Origin: Capsulimonas corticalis
Lineage (GTDB): Bacteria; Armatimonadota; Armatimonadia; Armatimonadales; Capsulimonadaceae
Length of the DNA stretch: 64,000 bases
Assembly (NCBI RefSeq): GCF_003574315.2
Contig: NZ_AP025739.1
Coordinates: 2,852,001-2,916,000, forward strand
Direction: 5' to 3'
A program made the translations under genes and the position numbers. The notes under the pieces are model-generated. The model did no database searches and was not told the origin of the DNA. It was given only the letters and a program-made list of their open reading frames with translations. Of the stretch, positions 32,767 through 42,228 are shown piece after piece; the stretch's first letter is position 1; each line of letters starts with the position of its first letter.

Positions 32767-34044
32767 ATGATCGAGACCGAAAGATTGCCGGACGCGCCCC
32801 GAAGCTTCATGAACCGTTTTCCCGCCCTGCGTTCGCGGGATTATCGGCTGCTCTGGCTGGGGCAGGGGGTCTCGGGGATCGGCTCGTTCATGCAGGTTGC
32901 GGCGCTTAACTGGCAGCTATATCTTCTGACGGGCAGCGCGCTGAGCCTGGGAATGATCGGCTTGTTTCGCGTCATTCCCATCGTGCTCCTCTCGCTGATC
33001 GGCGGGGCGGTGGCGGACGCCTGGGACCGCCGCAAGGTGATGATGGTCACGCAGACGGTGCTGATGCTGAACGCCCTGGCGCTCGGTCTTTTGACAGTGA
33101 CGCATCACATTTCGGCGCCGATCATCTATCTGCTCACGGTGGTCGGCGGCGCGGCGATGGCCTTCGATAACCCGTCGCGCCAGTCGCTGATCCCGCGTCT
33201 CGTGCCGCGTGAGGACCTGGCGAGCGCCCTGTCGCTTAACTCCATCGTCTTCCGAACGTCGACGATCGCTGGCCCCGTGCTCGCCGGTCTGCTGATCGCG
33301 CGCGGCGGCATCCCGATCACCTACTTCTTAAACGCCGCCTCGTTTGTCGCCGTCTTTGTCGCGCTCGTGATGATGCGCCCCACGCCGCCGACGCTTTCGG
33401 AATCAGGGGAGCGCTCTCAGGTGAACCTCGCGGCGCTCAAAGAAGGACTGCTGTTCGTGATGAGCACGCCGCTGCTGGTCTGGACGCTCTGGCTGGACTT
33501 CTTCGCGACATTCTTTTCTTCCGCCAGCTCCCTGCTGCCGATCTTCGCCAAGGATATCCTGCACGTCGGCCCGCGCGGCTACGGCGTTCTGGGCGCCGCC
33601 GACGCCATCGGCGCGCTGCTCGTCGGCCTCTGGATGTCCGTCGCCAAACCGATGCACAAGCAAGGCCGGGTCGTGATCTGGGCGGTGATCGTGTACGGCG
33701 CGGCGACCATCGTCTTCGGCGCCTCGCGCTCCTTCGCCCTGTCGCTGCTCGCCCTCGCCGTGGTGGGCGGCGCGGACGCGATCAGCACGATCCTGCGCCA
33801 AACCATCCGCCAGCTCATGACCCCCGACCGCCTGCGCGGCCGCATGACTTCGGTGAATATGATCTTCTTCATGGGCGGCCCCCAGCTCGGCGAATTCGAA
33901 ACCGGCGTCGCCGCCAATTTACTGGGAACGCCCGGCGCGGTCATCCTGGGCGGCGTCGCCTGCCTGGCGACGGTGGCGTGGGTTGCGGCGAAGGGAACGG
34001 TCTTACGAGAATACGAATTTGATGCGGAGGCGAAGATCCCGTAG
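32767..34044 (+). CDS. MFS transporter, EntS-like (MFS_3)
   Basis: A 425-residue membrane protein with about 12 transmembrane helices. The start FPALRSRDYRLLWLGQGVSG and the loop DAWDRRKVMM are typical of the enterobactin-exporter-like MFS_3 group, as is DRLRGRMTSVN in the second half. The ATG at 32767 has GGAG 6 nt upstream; a GTG at 32755 is less likely. Its substrate is unknown. It sits between the two M42 genes, facing paralogue 1 back-to-back and paralogue 2 head-on. Confidence 0.88.
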   Translation: MIETERLPDAPRSFMNRFPALRSRDYRLLWLGQGVSGIGSFMQVAALNWQLYLLTGSALSLGMIGLFRVIPIVLLSLIGGAVADAWDRRKVMMVTQTVLMLNALALGLLTVTHHISAPIIYLLTVVGGAAMAFDNPSRQSLIPRLVPREDLASALSLNSIVFRTSTIAGPVLAGLLIARGGIPITYFLNAASFVAVFVALVMMRPTPPTLSESGERSQVNLAALKEGLLFVMSTPLLVWTLWLDFFATFFSSASSLLPIFAKDILHVGPRGYGVLGAADAIGALLVGLWMSVAKPMHKQGRVVIWAVIVYGAATIVFGASRSFALSLLALAVVGGADAISTILRQTIRQLMTPDRLRGRMTSVNMIFFMGGPQLGEFETGVAANLLGTPGAVILGGVACLATVAWVAAKGTVLREYEFDAEAKIP

Positions 34045-34050
34045 CGGGAA

Positions 34051-34214
34051 GGCCCTCACCCCCCGGCCCCCTCTCCCAAAATTGGGAGAAGGGGAGTCAG
34101 AGGGAGTGAGAGTTTTAGTGATAAGATCTTTTGGATCAAAGATCCAAATCTTTTTCTAATCTTAACCCTCTCCTAGAATTGGGAGAGGGTGGCGCGAAGC
34201 GCCGGGTGAGGGCC
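34051..34214. repeat. Intergenic palindromic repeat, family B, copy 3
   Basis: Between the convergent MFS and second M42 genes. Very similar to copy 2, including the central GATCTTTTGGATCAAAGATC and both hairpins, with a few indels. It sits in the same position relative to the M42 stop codon as copy 2 does. Confidence 0.9.
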
Positions 34215-34219
34215 TCTAC

Positions 34220-35284
34220 CTACTCCAGCACATACTTGTAATCCCCCAGATGCGCTTCTTCCAAGTATGCCGCCAGCAGGTCGATGGTTGCCTGAATGTC
34301 GTCCAGATGCGCCATTTCATTGGGCGAGTGCGGATATCGGGTGGGGATCGAGAGAGTGATCGATGGGACGCCGCTCCGGGAGCGCTGGATGCCGCCGGCG
34401 TCGGTGCCTCCGTAGGGCAGCATCTCCAGCTGATGGGAAATGCCTTGCGCCTGGGCGATATCCCGGAAGTGGCGAACAAGCTTGGGGTGGCTGATGAGCG
34501 AGGTGTCGGAGATCTTGATCGCGACGCCCGCGCCAAGTGAGGTGATGCGGTCGGCTTCGGATGTGCCGGGAACGTCGTAAGCGACGGTGATGTCCACGGC
34601 GACGCCGATATCGGGATTCAGCGCGTAGGCGGCGGGAATCGCGCCGCGCAGGCCGACTTCCTCCTGCGTGGTCGCGACCGCGAGCACCGTCGCCGTAATG
34701 TCTTTGCCCTGGAGCTTGCGCAGCGCCTCGATCATGATGAAGACGCCGAGACGGTCATCCAGGGTCTTGCTCAGGACCATGTCGCCGATCTGCTCCGTCG
34801 TGCGGTCCATCGTGACCATATCGCCGACCTCGACCAGCCCTTTCACGTCGTCGCCCGGCAGGCCCAGATCCACATAAAACTCTTCGATCTTGCCGACCTT
34901 CGATCCCTCGTCGCCCTGGATCAGGTGACGGGGCTTGGATGTGGGCGTCAGCGCGCCGCGCAGCGATTGGCCGGCGAAGCCGTGTACGAACACGCGCTGC
35001 ATCACCAGGTTTCTTGTGTCCCAGCCGCCGACAGGGGCGATCCAGACAAACCCCTTGTCATCGATATGGCGAACACGGAATCCGATCTCGTCGATGTGCG
35101 CCGCGATCATCACGCGCGGCCCGCCGGGCTTGCCTTCCTGGATCCCGATCACGCTTCCCATGGCGTCAATACTCAGGGTGTCCACGAAGGGGCGCATCTC
35201 GGCGGCGGCGAGTTTGCGAATCGGGTCTTCGCCGCCGCTGACGCCGGGCGTCTCACACAGGCGTTTGAGCAAATCGAAATTCAT
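34220..35284 (-). CDS. M42-family metallopeptidase, paralogue 2
   Basis: A 354-residue M42 enzyme, the same length as paralogue 1 and very similar throughout. The same metal motifs are intact (AAHIDEIGF, TLDDRLG, ATTQEEVGLRGA). Differences cluster around residues 95-125 and in the C-terminal third (MLPYGGTDAGG, RYPHSPNE). GGGAGAG lies about 6 nt before the ATG. Both copies look functional, so the pair may have divided peptide substrates. Confidence 0.92.
   Translation of the reverse strand: MNFDLLKRLCETPGVSGGEDPIRKLAAAEMRPFVDTLSIDAMGSVIGIQEGKPGGPRVMIAAHIDEIGFRVRHIDDKGFVWIAPVGGWDTRNLVMQRVFVHGFAGQSLRGALTPTSKPRHLIQGDEGSKVGKIEEFYVDLGLPGDDVKGLVEVGDMVTMDRTTEQIGDMVLSKTLDDRLGVFIMIEALRKLQGKDITATVLAVATTQEEVGLRGAIPAAYALNPDIGVAVDITVAYDVPGTSEADRITSLGAGVAIKISDTSLISHPKLVRHFRDIAQAQGISHQLEMLPYGGTDAGGIQRSRSGVPSITLSIPTRYPHSPNEMAHLDDIQATIDLLAAYLEEAHLGDYKYVLE
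34662..34810. repeat. 149-bp block identical to 31912-32060
   Basis: Partner of the identical block in M42 paralogue 1. The offset is exactly 2750 bp, the same as for the gene ends. Confidence 0.9.
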
Positions 35285-35406
35285 GCATCTCTCCCTTCAG
35301 AGCCAGGCCGGATTTTCTCCATGGTACCGTGGATTTTGGGCGATTTGACCCGGAGATCAAACGATTCCATGCGGGATCATTGGGGTGGGAAGAGAGGCGC
35401 TCAATG

Positions 35407-36939
35407 CTATCCGGCGACGGGGATTCGCAGTGTGATTTGCGTGCCCGACCCCAGTTCGCTTTGAACGGCGAGGCGGCCGCCGTGGGCTTCGGCGATGCGG
35501 GCGCAGATGGCGAGGCCCAGGCCGCTGCCGGGGGCGGAGCGGGCGCTGTCGGCGCGCCAGAAGCGGTCGAAGATGTGGGGGAGGTCTTCCGGGGCGATGC
35601 CGATCCCCATGTCGCTGACTGTAATCACGGCTTCGGCGGCGCCATCGCTGGGAGCGCGCTCGCCGGATACGCTGATGGTGACCAGATCGCCGGAGCGGGA
35701 GTACTTCACGGCGTTATCGACCAGGTTATCGAGCAGTTGCCGGAGCTGAACCGGATCGCCGGTGACGCGGACAGGTTCAGGCGAGGGAAGGAACGAGACG
35801 GTAACGCCGTGCGCCTCGGCCTCACGCTCAAAGTGCGCTGACGTGCGCTCGCAGAGGCTTTGCAGGTCCACGGGGACGCGCGCGCCTTCGTTCTCGATAT
35901 GGCCGGTGTCCGTTCGCGCCAGAAAGCTGAGACTCTCCACGATATGGGTCATCTGCTGAATTTCTTCGAGGGCGCTGCCCAGCGTGGCGATATACTCCTC
36001 TTCGGCGCGGGGCCGGGAGAGCGTCAGCTCCATCTCGCCCCGCAGCACCGTGAGCGGGGTGCGCAGCTCATGGGAGGCGTCGGCGGCGAAGCGCTGCTGT
36101 GCTTCCGCGAAGCGCTGTTTGGCTTCGAACGCCTTGTGCAGGCGAATGGTCATGCGGTTGAGCGTGGCGACGAGGTTGCCGACTTCGCTGTCGGTTTCCG
36201 AAGGCGCGGGAAGCAGCGGGCCGGAAAAGTTATCGATCTCCAATTGCTCGGCTTCGGTGGCGATCCGCTGGATCGGCCGCAGCGTTCGCCCGACCAGCGC
36301 CCAGCCCCCCAGAGAAGCGGCGAAGGTGAGGGCGGGCACGGCGATCATGAGCACGTATCCCAATTGCTCCAGAACGTCCGTATCGTGGTCCCAGGGAACG
36401 GCGATCTGTATCAATAGCGGCCGCCCCGCCGCCTCAACGGGCGCGACAATGACCCGCAGCATCCGTTCCTCGTCCGGCCCGCTGAACGCGAAATGGCGGC
36501 CGCCTTTGAAGTTCGAGACGTTCATTTCGTTCAGGGAATCCTGCAAGTCCGGATGCGAGGAAAGGCTGGGGGAAACCGCGACCGTCGCGTTCTTGGGCGT
36601 AGCGAGACGGACATAGACCGAGTCGAACCGCAGCAGTCCGGGGAAGCTTCTGGGACTCTGACCGGACCCTTGGAAGGAGGAGACCGCCTCGCGCAGCTCC
36701 GTGTAGTCGCCGGCGTCTCTCTGGTCGCCTTCGGCGACGTACGCGGTGCGCTGCGCCTCTAGAGTCAGAAAGGCGTCCGTTTCGGAGAGCAGGGCGTGCT
36801 TCGCGCCGACATAAACGCAGAGCGCCCCGGCGCAGAGGATGGCGGCAAGCGCGCCGCCGTACCAGAGGGTGAGCCGGAAACGCAGGGAGCGCATCCACGC
36901 GAACGGGGATGCACGCCGCGATTTATTCGGAGAGGACAT
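35407..36939 (-). CDS. Two-component sensor histidine kinase (efflux operon)
   Basis: A 510-residue membrane kinase: transmembrane helix 1 (about 22-42), a periplasmic sensor (43-195), helix 2 (about 200-220), HAMP, HisKA with DASHELRTPLTVLRGE, and HATPase with NLVDNAVKYS, DMGIGI, HIFDRFWRAD and GSGLGLAI. The ATG at 36939 lies 17 bp inside the response regulator gene and has GGAAAG upstream. Layout and order resemble CusS/CopS-type kinases, so it probably senses a metal or toxic compound exported by the adjacent pump. Confidence 0.92.
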   Translation of the reverse strand: MSSPNKSRRASPFAWMRSLRFRLTLWYGGALAAILCAGALCVYVGAKHALLSETDAFLTLEAQRTAYVAEGDQRDAGDYTELREAVSSFQGSGQSPRSFPGLLRFDSVYVRLATPKNATVAVSPSLSSHPDLQDSLNEMNVSNFKGGRHFAFSGPDEERMLRVIVAPVEAAGRPLLIQIAVPWDHDTDVLEQLGYVLMIAVPALTFAASLGGWALVGRTLRPIQRIATEAEQLEIDNFSGPLLPAPSETDSEVGNLVATLNRMTIRLHKAFEAKQRFAEAQQRFAADASHELRTPLTVLRGEMELTLSRPRAEEEYIATLGSALEEIQQMTHIVESLSFLARTDTGHIENEGARVPVDLQSLCERTSAHFEREAEAHGVTVSFLPSPEPVRVTGDPVQLRQLLDNLVDNAVKYSRSGDLVTISVSGERAPSDGAAEAVITVSDMGIGIAPEDLPHIFDRFWRADSARSAPGSGLGLAICARIAEAHGGRLAVQSELGSGTQITLRIPVAG

Positions 36940-37687
36940 TGCGGCTTTCCAAACAGTAACCAACGCCGCGCACCGTATGGATCAGCTTCCGCTCGTGACC
37001 TCGGTCGACCTTGTTGCGCAGGTAATTGATGTACACGTCCACAACGTTGGTGCCGCCGTCAAAGTCGAAGTCCCAGACATGCTCGGCGATCATGGTGCGC
37101 GCGACGGTCTGACCGGCGTGGCGCATCAAGTACTCCAGCAGCGCGTACTCCTTGGCGGTCAGCGTGATCTCATGGCCCGCGCGGATGACGCGGCGGCGGG
37201 CGGGATCGAGGGTGAGGTCGCTGACGACGAGTTTGGGCGCGCCGGTCTTGCCCCGGCGCAGCAGAGCGCGGACGCGCGCCAGCAGCTCGCCCAGCGCAAA
37301 CGGCTTGACCAGATAGTCGTCCGCGCCGGCGTCCAGCCCCGCGATCCGGTCCTCGACGGCGTCGCGCGCCGTCAGCATCAGGATCGGCGTGCCGGTGCGC
37401 GCCTCACGGATCGCGATGCAGACTTCCAGTCCGGTTCGCTGCGGCAGGAGCCAATCCAGGATCACCAGGTCGTAGTCATACGTCAGCGCCCGCTGCAGCC
37501 CGGTCTCTCCGTCGTGTTCGACATCGACCGCCTGTCCCTCTTCCTCCAGCGCGCGGCGCAGGAAGGAGGCGACCTTCTGTTCGTCTTCCACGATGAGTAT
37601 TCGCATAAGTTCCGCCTGTATGTTACCCGACGGCGCCGATTTGTCGCTTGGCGCCGGGCCTTGCTCCTGGGATAAACGATCCGACAT
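36923..37687 (-). CDS. OmpR-family response regulator (efflux operon)
   Basis: A receiver domain (ILIVEDEQKVASFLRR; phosphoacceptor Asp in LVILDWLLPQRTG; Lys in YLVKPFALGE) and a C-terminal winged helix (MRHAGQTVARTMIAEHVWDFDF). The start at 37687 has AGGAGG 8 nt upstream, giving 254 residues with a 27-residue N-terminal extension rich in Ser, Pro and Gln. A second start at 37606 (GGCGGA upstream) would give the usual length without it. It is co-transcribed behind the RND gene, 12 bp away. Confidence 0.92.
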   Translation of the reverse strand: MSDRLSQEQGPAPSDKSAPSGNIQAELMRILIVEDEQKVASFLRRALEEEGQAVDVEHDGETGLQRALTYDYDLVILDWLLPQRTGLEVCIAIREARTGTPILMLTARDAVEDRIAGLDAGADDYLVKPFALGELLARVRALLRRGKTGAPKLVVSDLTLDPARRRVIRAGHEITLTAKEYALLEYLMRHAGQTVARTMIAEHVWDFDFDGGTNVVDVYINYLRNKVDRGHERKLIHTVRGVGYCLESRNVLSE

Positions 37688-37699
37688 TGTCCCATCCTC

Positions 37700-40600
37700 C
37701 TAATGTGCGAGTTCCTGTTCGATCCGTGAAAACTCATCGTTCGAGTCCGCCGCCGGCTTGAGGCGGCCCGGGTGGGTGGCGATAAACAAAACGGGAGCGA
37801 CAATCAGCGTGAATAGCGTGGACACCGTCAGGCCGCCGATGACGGCGATCGCCAGCGGCCGCTGCATCGCCGCGCCGGCGCCCAGGCCCAGAGCCAGGGG
37901 CAGAAGCGCCAGGATCGCGCCGACAGTCGTCATCAGGATCGGGCGCAGACGCATTCGGGCCGCCTCGATCATGACGTCGATATTCGGCCGGTCCGGGCCG
38001 AGTTTTTGCAGGTGGTTGAAGAAGTCGAAGAGAACGATCCCGTTCTCCGTGACGATGCCGACGATCATCACCGCCCCGGTGAAGCTGGAGATATTGAGCG
38101 GGGTGCTGGTGATATACAGCCCGAGCAGGACGCCGGACAGCGAGACGATGGCGGCGATCAGCAGCGAGAACGTCTGGCGGAACGAGCGAAGCTGCACGAT
38201 CAGCAGCGCGGTGACCGCCAGCACCGCCGTCGCGAGCACGGCGGCGAGCTGGAGGAAGGAATCCTGCTGACTGGCGTACAGGCCGCCGTATTCAATGCGA
38301 TATCCCGGCGGCAGATGCAGGCCCTTCGCCAGCCGCGACTGAACGTCGTGTACGGCGCTGCCCAGGTCTCGTCCCTCCAGGCCGGCGGTGACGGCGACCA
38401 TCGGCAGCTGGTTCTCGCGCGTGATCTGCGGCGTGCCCGCCGCCGCCTCGATACTCGCCACCGCGCTCAAAGGAACCGTCGCGCCGCTGGGAGTGGCGAT
38501 CGCGACGCCGGGGAGCAAAGCGGGATCCAGCGGCGCGCCTTTGCGGGTCGCCTGCACGCGGACATCGATCCCTTCTTCGCCCTGCTGCACGCGCGTGGCG
38601 ATCGAGCCGGCCATCGCGGTCGTCACCGCCGAGGTAACGGCTTCCGTGGTCAGTCCGTAGCGGGCCGCCTGCGCGCTGTCCACGTGGGCGATCAGCTCCG
38701 GGCCGCTTTCCACAACGCCGTCGTTTTCATCGACAACGCCCGGCGTCCTGGTGACGATATCGCCGGCGGCGTGCGCGAGATCGGCCAGCTTGGCCGGGTC
38801 GTCGCCGAAGATCTTGACCTCAATCGCCTTGGGCGATCCGGCCATATCGCCGATCCCATCCTGAAGGATCTGGATATAATCGCCTTCCGCCTGCGGAAAC
38901 TTCCCGCCGATCTGCTCGCGCAGGTCCGTCATGATGTCGTCGGCGCTGCGCGTCCGGTCGGTCTTGAGACGGACCAGAATGTCGCCCTGGCTTTGCTCCG
39001 CCAGCTCCAGTCCTGAGCCGGACAGCGCGCCGGTCAGCCGCGACCAGGCCGCGACCTCCGGAGTTTTGCCTAGAATGGTTTCGATCTCCCGGGCGACGCG
39101 GTCCGTTTCGACGAGCGAGGTTCCCGGCGGCAGGCGGTAATCGACAACGAACGCGCCTTCGTCGAATTCCGGGAAGAATCCGGTTTGCAGATGATTGAAC
39201 AGCAGCCACGCGCCGAAGACGACGGGGACGAGCAAGCCCAGGACAACGACCGGCTTGCGCAGGCACCAGGTCAGGATGCGGCTGTACCGTTCGGCGACTC
39301 GCTCCATGATCCGCACGGGAAGCGAGGGCTTATGCGCCTCGCCGTCCTTCTTCTCCGCGTCGCGCGGCAATAAGACGTCGGCTAGGAGGGGCGTCAGACA
39401 CAGAGCGAGCACCAGGGAGACAAAGAGCGTCGCGACCATCACGAGCGCCAGCGGGCCGAAGAACTGGCCGGTGACGCCGCTCAGAAACGTCAGCGGCAGG
39501 AACGCGGCCATGGTGGTCAGCGAGGAGCCGACCATGGCGGGAGTGATCGCCTGGATGCCGGCGGCGATCGCCGCCCGCCGCGACCGCCCCATCTCGCGTT
39601 CATGGAAGATATTCTCGACGACGACGATGCCGTCGTCGATCACCAGGCCGAGCGCGATCGCCAGCGCGCCGAGCGTCATGATATTGAGCGTCTGCCCGAG
39701 CGCCTTCATCAGGCCGAAGGTGATCAAAATGCTGAGCGGCAGGATGATCAGCACGATGCTCGCCGCCCGGATGTTGCCCAGGAACAGCGTCAGGACGATC
39801 AGCGCCAGAATGCCGCCGATCACGATCGATTCGATGACGCTGCTTTCGGAGGACTTCACGATCTCCGATTGGTCGTAGAAGAGTGATGTGTCGACCCCCG
39901 CCGGCAGCGTCGAGCGCAGGTCGGCGAGCGCGGCGTGGACTTCGTCGGCGACCTGCACGGTGTTGGCGTCGGGCTGCTTGATCACATTGACGATGACCGC
40001 CGGGCTGCCGTTGCCCGTGGCGAGGATCGTGCGCGGCTGCACGGAGCGGGACACCGTGGCGATATCGGAGACGGCGATCGGAACGCCGTTCTTGGCCGCG
40101 ACCGTCACGGCCCGGACATCATCTTCATTGCGCAGCAGTCCGGAGACCAGAATCTCGTAGCGCTGGTAGGCGTGATTGATCTGCCCGACCGAGGATACGC
40201 CGTTCGCCTTCGCGATCGCGTCCTGCACATCTTGCAGCGTCAGGCCATGCGCGGCCAGCGCGCGCGGCTCTACGGCGACAAGAAACTCGGGCGCGTCGCC
40301 GCCGGTGATCCGGATCTGAGCCACGCCGGGCAAGCGCGCCAGGCGCGGCCGAATGGTGTAATTCGCCAGACGGCGCAGCTCCGCGAGATCGACGGTCTTG
40401 GAGGTGAGGCTATATCCCATGATCGGGAAGATCGAGGGGTTGATGACCTCGGCCGTCACATTGGCGCCCGCCGGCAGGGTCGGGCGGGTATCGGAGATCT
40501 GGCCCTGGACGCGCTGGAGGGCGAGCTGCATGTCCGTGCCCCAGGCGAAGGTGACATCGAGACTGTCGCTTCCCCGGCTGGTGACGGACTGGACTTTTGT

Positions 40601-40831
40601 GACGCCGGGGACGGTGCTGACCGCCGCCTCCAGCGGGCGCGTGACCTGCGCGAGGGTCGTCTCCAGCGGAATATCGCCGGCGTCCGCCGAGACGGCGACG
40701 CGCGGCACGACCAGCTGCGGAAAGATGGCGACCGGCAGATGCAGCGCGAAGTAGCCGCCCAGCACGCAGAGCAGCAGGGTGAGGGTCAGGACGGCCTTGC
40801 GGTGCGACCAGAGGAAGCGGGTGAGTTTCAC
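37700..40831 (-). CDS. RND-family efflux pump inner-membrane transporter
   Basis: A 1043-residue AcrB/CusA-type pump: N-terminal helix (AVLTLTLLLCVLGGYFAL), two large periplasmic loops, and a proton-relay region ALGLVIDDGIVVVENIFHE in TM4, which has the paired aspartates. Sequence character is between HAE-1 and metal-exporting HME types. It overlaps the adaptor gene by 4 bp and is followed by a two-component system, so expression is probably induced by substrate. Confidence 0.93.
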   Translation of the reverse strand: MKLTRFLWSHRKAVLTLTLLLCVLGGYFALHLPVAIFPQLVVPRVAVSADAGDIPLETTLAQVTRPLEAAVSTVPGVTKVQSVTSRGSDSLDVTFAWGTDMQLALQRVQGQISDTRPTLPAGANVTAEVINPSIFPIMGYSLTSKTVDLAELRRLANYTIRPRLARLPGVAQIRITGGDAPEFLVAVEPRALAAHGLTLQDVQDAIAKANGVSSVGQINHAYQRYEILVSGLLRNEDDVRAVTVAAKNGVPIAVSDIATVSRSVQPRTILATGNGSPAVIVNVIKQPDANTVQVADEVHAALADLRSTLPAGVDTSLFYDQSEIVKSSESSVIESIVIGGILALIVLTLFLGNIRAASIVLIILPLSILITFGLMKALGQTLNIMTLGALAIALGLVIDDGIVVVENIFHEREMGRSRRAAIAAGIQAITPAMVGSSLTTMAAFLPLTFLSGVTGQFFGPLALVMVATLFVSLVLALCLTPLLADVLLPRDAEKKDGEAHKPSLPVRIMERVAERYSRILTWCLRKPVVVLGLLVPVVFGAWLLFNHLQTGFFPEFDEGAFVVDYRLPPGTSLVETDRVAREIETILGKTPEVAAWSRLTGALSGSGLELAEQSQGDILVRLKTDRTRSADDIMTDLREQIGGKFPQAEGDYIQILQDGIGDMAGSPKAIEVKIFGDDPAKLADLAHAAGDIVTRTPGVVDENDGVVESGPELIAHVDSAQAARYGLTTEAVTSAVTTAMAGSIATRVQQGEEGIDVRVQATRKGAPLDPALLPGVAIATPSGATVPLSAVASIEAAAGTPQITRENQLPMVAVTAGLEGRDLGSAVHDVQSRLAKGLHLPPGYRIEYGGLYASQQDSFLQLAAVLATAVLAVTALLIVQLRSFRQTFSLLIAAIVSLSGVLLGLYITSTPLNISSFTGAVMIVGIVTENGIVLFDFFNHLQKLGPDRPNIDVMIEAARMRLRPILMTTVGAILALLPLALGLGAGAAMQRPLAIAVIGGLTVSTLFTLIVAPVLFIATHPGRLKPAADSNDEFSRIEQELAH

Positions 40832-42228
40832 GGCTGCGCCTCGGCTTTGGCGACGGTGACCTTGGTTCCGTCCGGCAGTCCGTAGCCTCCCAGGGTGATG
40901 ACTCGGTCCGAGGCGCTCAGGCCGCTCAGGATCTCCACGTCGTCGCCCTCGCGCAGTCCGGTCTTCACGGTCTGGATGTGGGCCGTTCCGTCCGCCGTCA
41001 CGGTGACGACCGTGTGCGAGCCGTCGGCGCTGTCGAGCACGGAGCTTTTCGGAACGAGCAGCGCGCCCACATGGCGGTCCACGACGATCTGGGACTTAAC
41101 GTAGAGATCGTCTTTCAGGAGATGGCCGGGATTGGCGACCGTCGCCAGAACCGGGATCGAGCCGCTGGTCGCATCGACCTGGCTGCCGACGGTCTGCACC
41201 ACGGTCTGGAAGGTTTTGCCCGGCAGGCTGTCCGTTTGGAAGGAAACGGTCTGGCCGGCGTGCAGCGCGCGCGCCTTCTCGCTCGTGATAAACATCTGGA
41301 GCTGAAGGACATCCAGATTGGTGATGGTCGCCAGCTTCACCGTCGTGTCCACGGCTTCGCCGGGCGCCGCCCCGACTGCGGTAATCTGCCCCGCGAGCGG
41401 AGCGCGCAGCGTGTAGAGCGTCAGCTGCGCGCGGGACGTCTCCAGCGCGCCCTGCGCGCTGCGGACCTGCTGGCGGGCGACGGCGATGTCCTGGCGCTTG
41501 ACGACGTCCTGCAAGGAAGCCGCCTGCGCCGCTTCCACGGCGCGCCGCTGTCCCTCCACCGTCTGCCGCTGCGCCGCAATCGTTTGGCGCTGGGCGTCGG
41601 CGGTGGCGGAGGCCGTGCGCAGGGCCGCCTGCGCCGCCTCCACATCTTTCTGCGCGACCAACCCTTCGCCGAATAAGTTCTGCGTCCGGGCCAGCGTCTG
41701 CTGGGCGTTCGTCACGGCGGCTTCATCGCCGATCAAGGTGGCTTCGGCGACGCCTTGCGTCGCCTTGGCGTTGGCGAGGGCCGCCTGGGCCTGCAAGATC
41801 GCGGAGCGGCTGGACGCCTGCTGCTGAAGGGCGTTTACCTTCGCCTGCTGCACCTGAACTTGGTTCTGCTGGACCGCCGCCTGCGCCTGGTCGATCTGTC
41901 CGAGCAATGTCCGGTTGGAAAGGCGCGCGATGAGCTGGCCTGCGGTCACGGTTTGGCCGACGCGCACCGGCAGCGCCTCCAGCACGCCCGCGACCGCCGG
42001 CGCCAGCGTCGCTTCCCGGCTGCGCATCGCCATCAGGGTTCCCGAAGCGCCCAGGCGATCCTCGATCGTCCCACGGCGCGCCGAAGCGACTTGAACGGTC
42101 GGGGTGACTTCGGCCGGCTGGGCCGAGGCGTCCGTCTCCGCCGCCTTATGGCTGCAGCCGGAGCAAATCAGTGCGGCCAGCGCCAGCGGCGCGGCGGCGC
42201 GTAAAAATACGGTCTCGCGTGGGTTCAT
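40828..42228 (-). CDS. RND efflux periplasmic adaptor (HlyD/MFP family), lipoprotein
   Basis: A 466-residue membrane-fusion protein. The signal sequence ends in CSGC (Cys25), a probable lipid attachment site. It has a biotinyl-lipoyl-like half-motif (GVLEALPVRVGQTVTAGQLI), a very long Gln/Ala-rich helical hairpin (about 105-275), then GQITAVGAAPGEAVD and a beta-barrel domain. The hairpin is longer than in most MFPs, perhaps to reach its TolC partner. Confidence 0.92.
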   Translation of the reverse strand: MNPRETVFLRAAAPLALAALICSGCSHKAAETDASAQPAEVTPTVQVASARRGTIEDRLGASGTLMAMRSREATLAPAVAGVLEALPVRVGQTVTAGQLIARLSNRTLLGQIDQAQAAVQQNQVQVQQAKVNALQQQASSRSAILQAQAALANAKATQGVAEATLIGDEAAVTNAQQTLARTQNLFGEGLVAQKDVEAAQAALRTASATADAQRQTIAAQRQTVEGQRRAVEAAQAASLQDVVKRQDIAVARQQVRSAQGALETSRAQLTLYTLRAPLAGQITAVGAAPGEAVDTTVKLATITNLDVLQLQMFITSEKARALHAGQTVSFQTDSLPGKTFQTVVQTVGSQVDATSGSIPVLATVANPGHLLKDDLYVKSQIVVDRHVGALLVPKSSVLDSADGSHTVVTVTADGTAHIQTVKTGLREGDDVEILSGLSASDRVITLGGYGLPDGTKVTVAKAEAQP

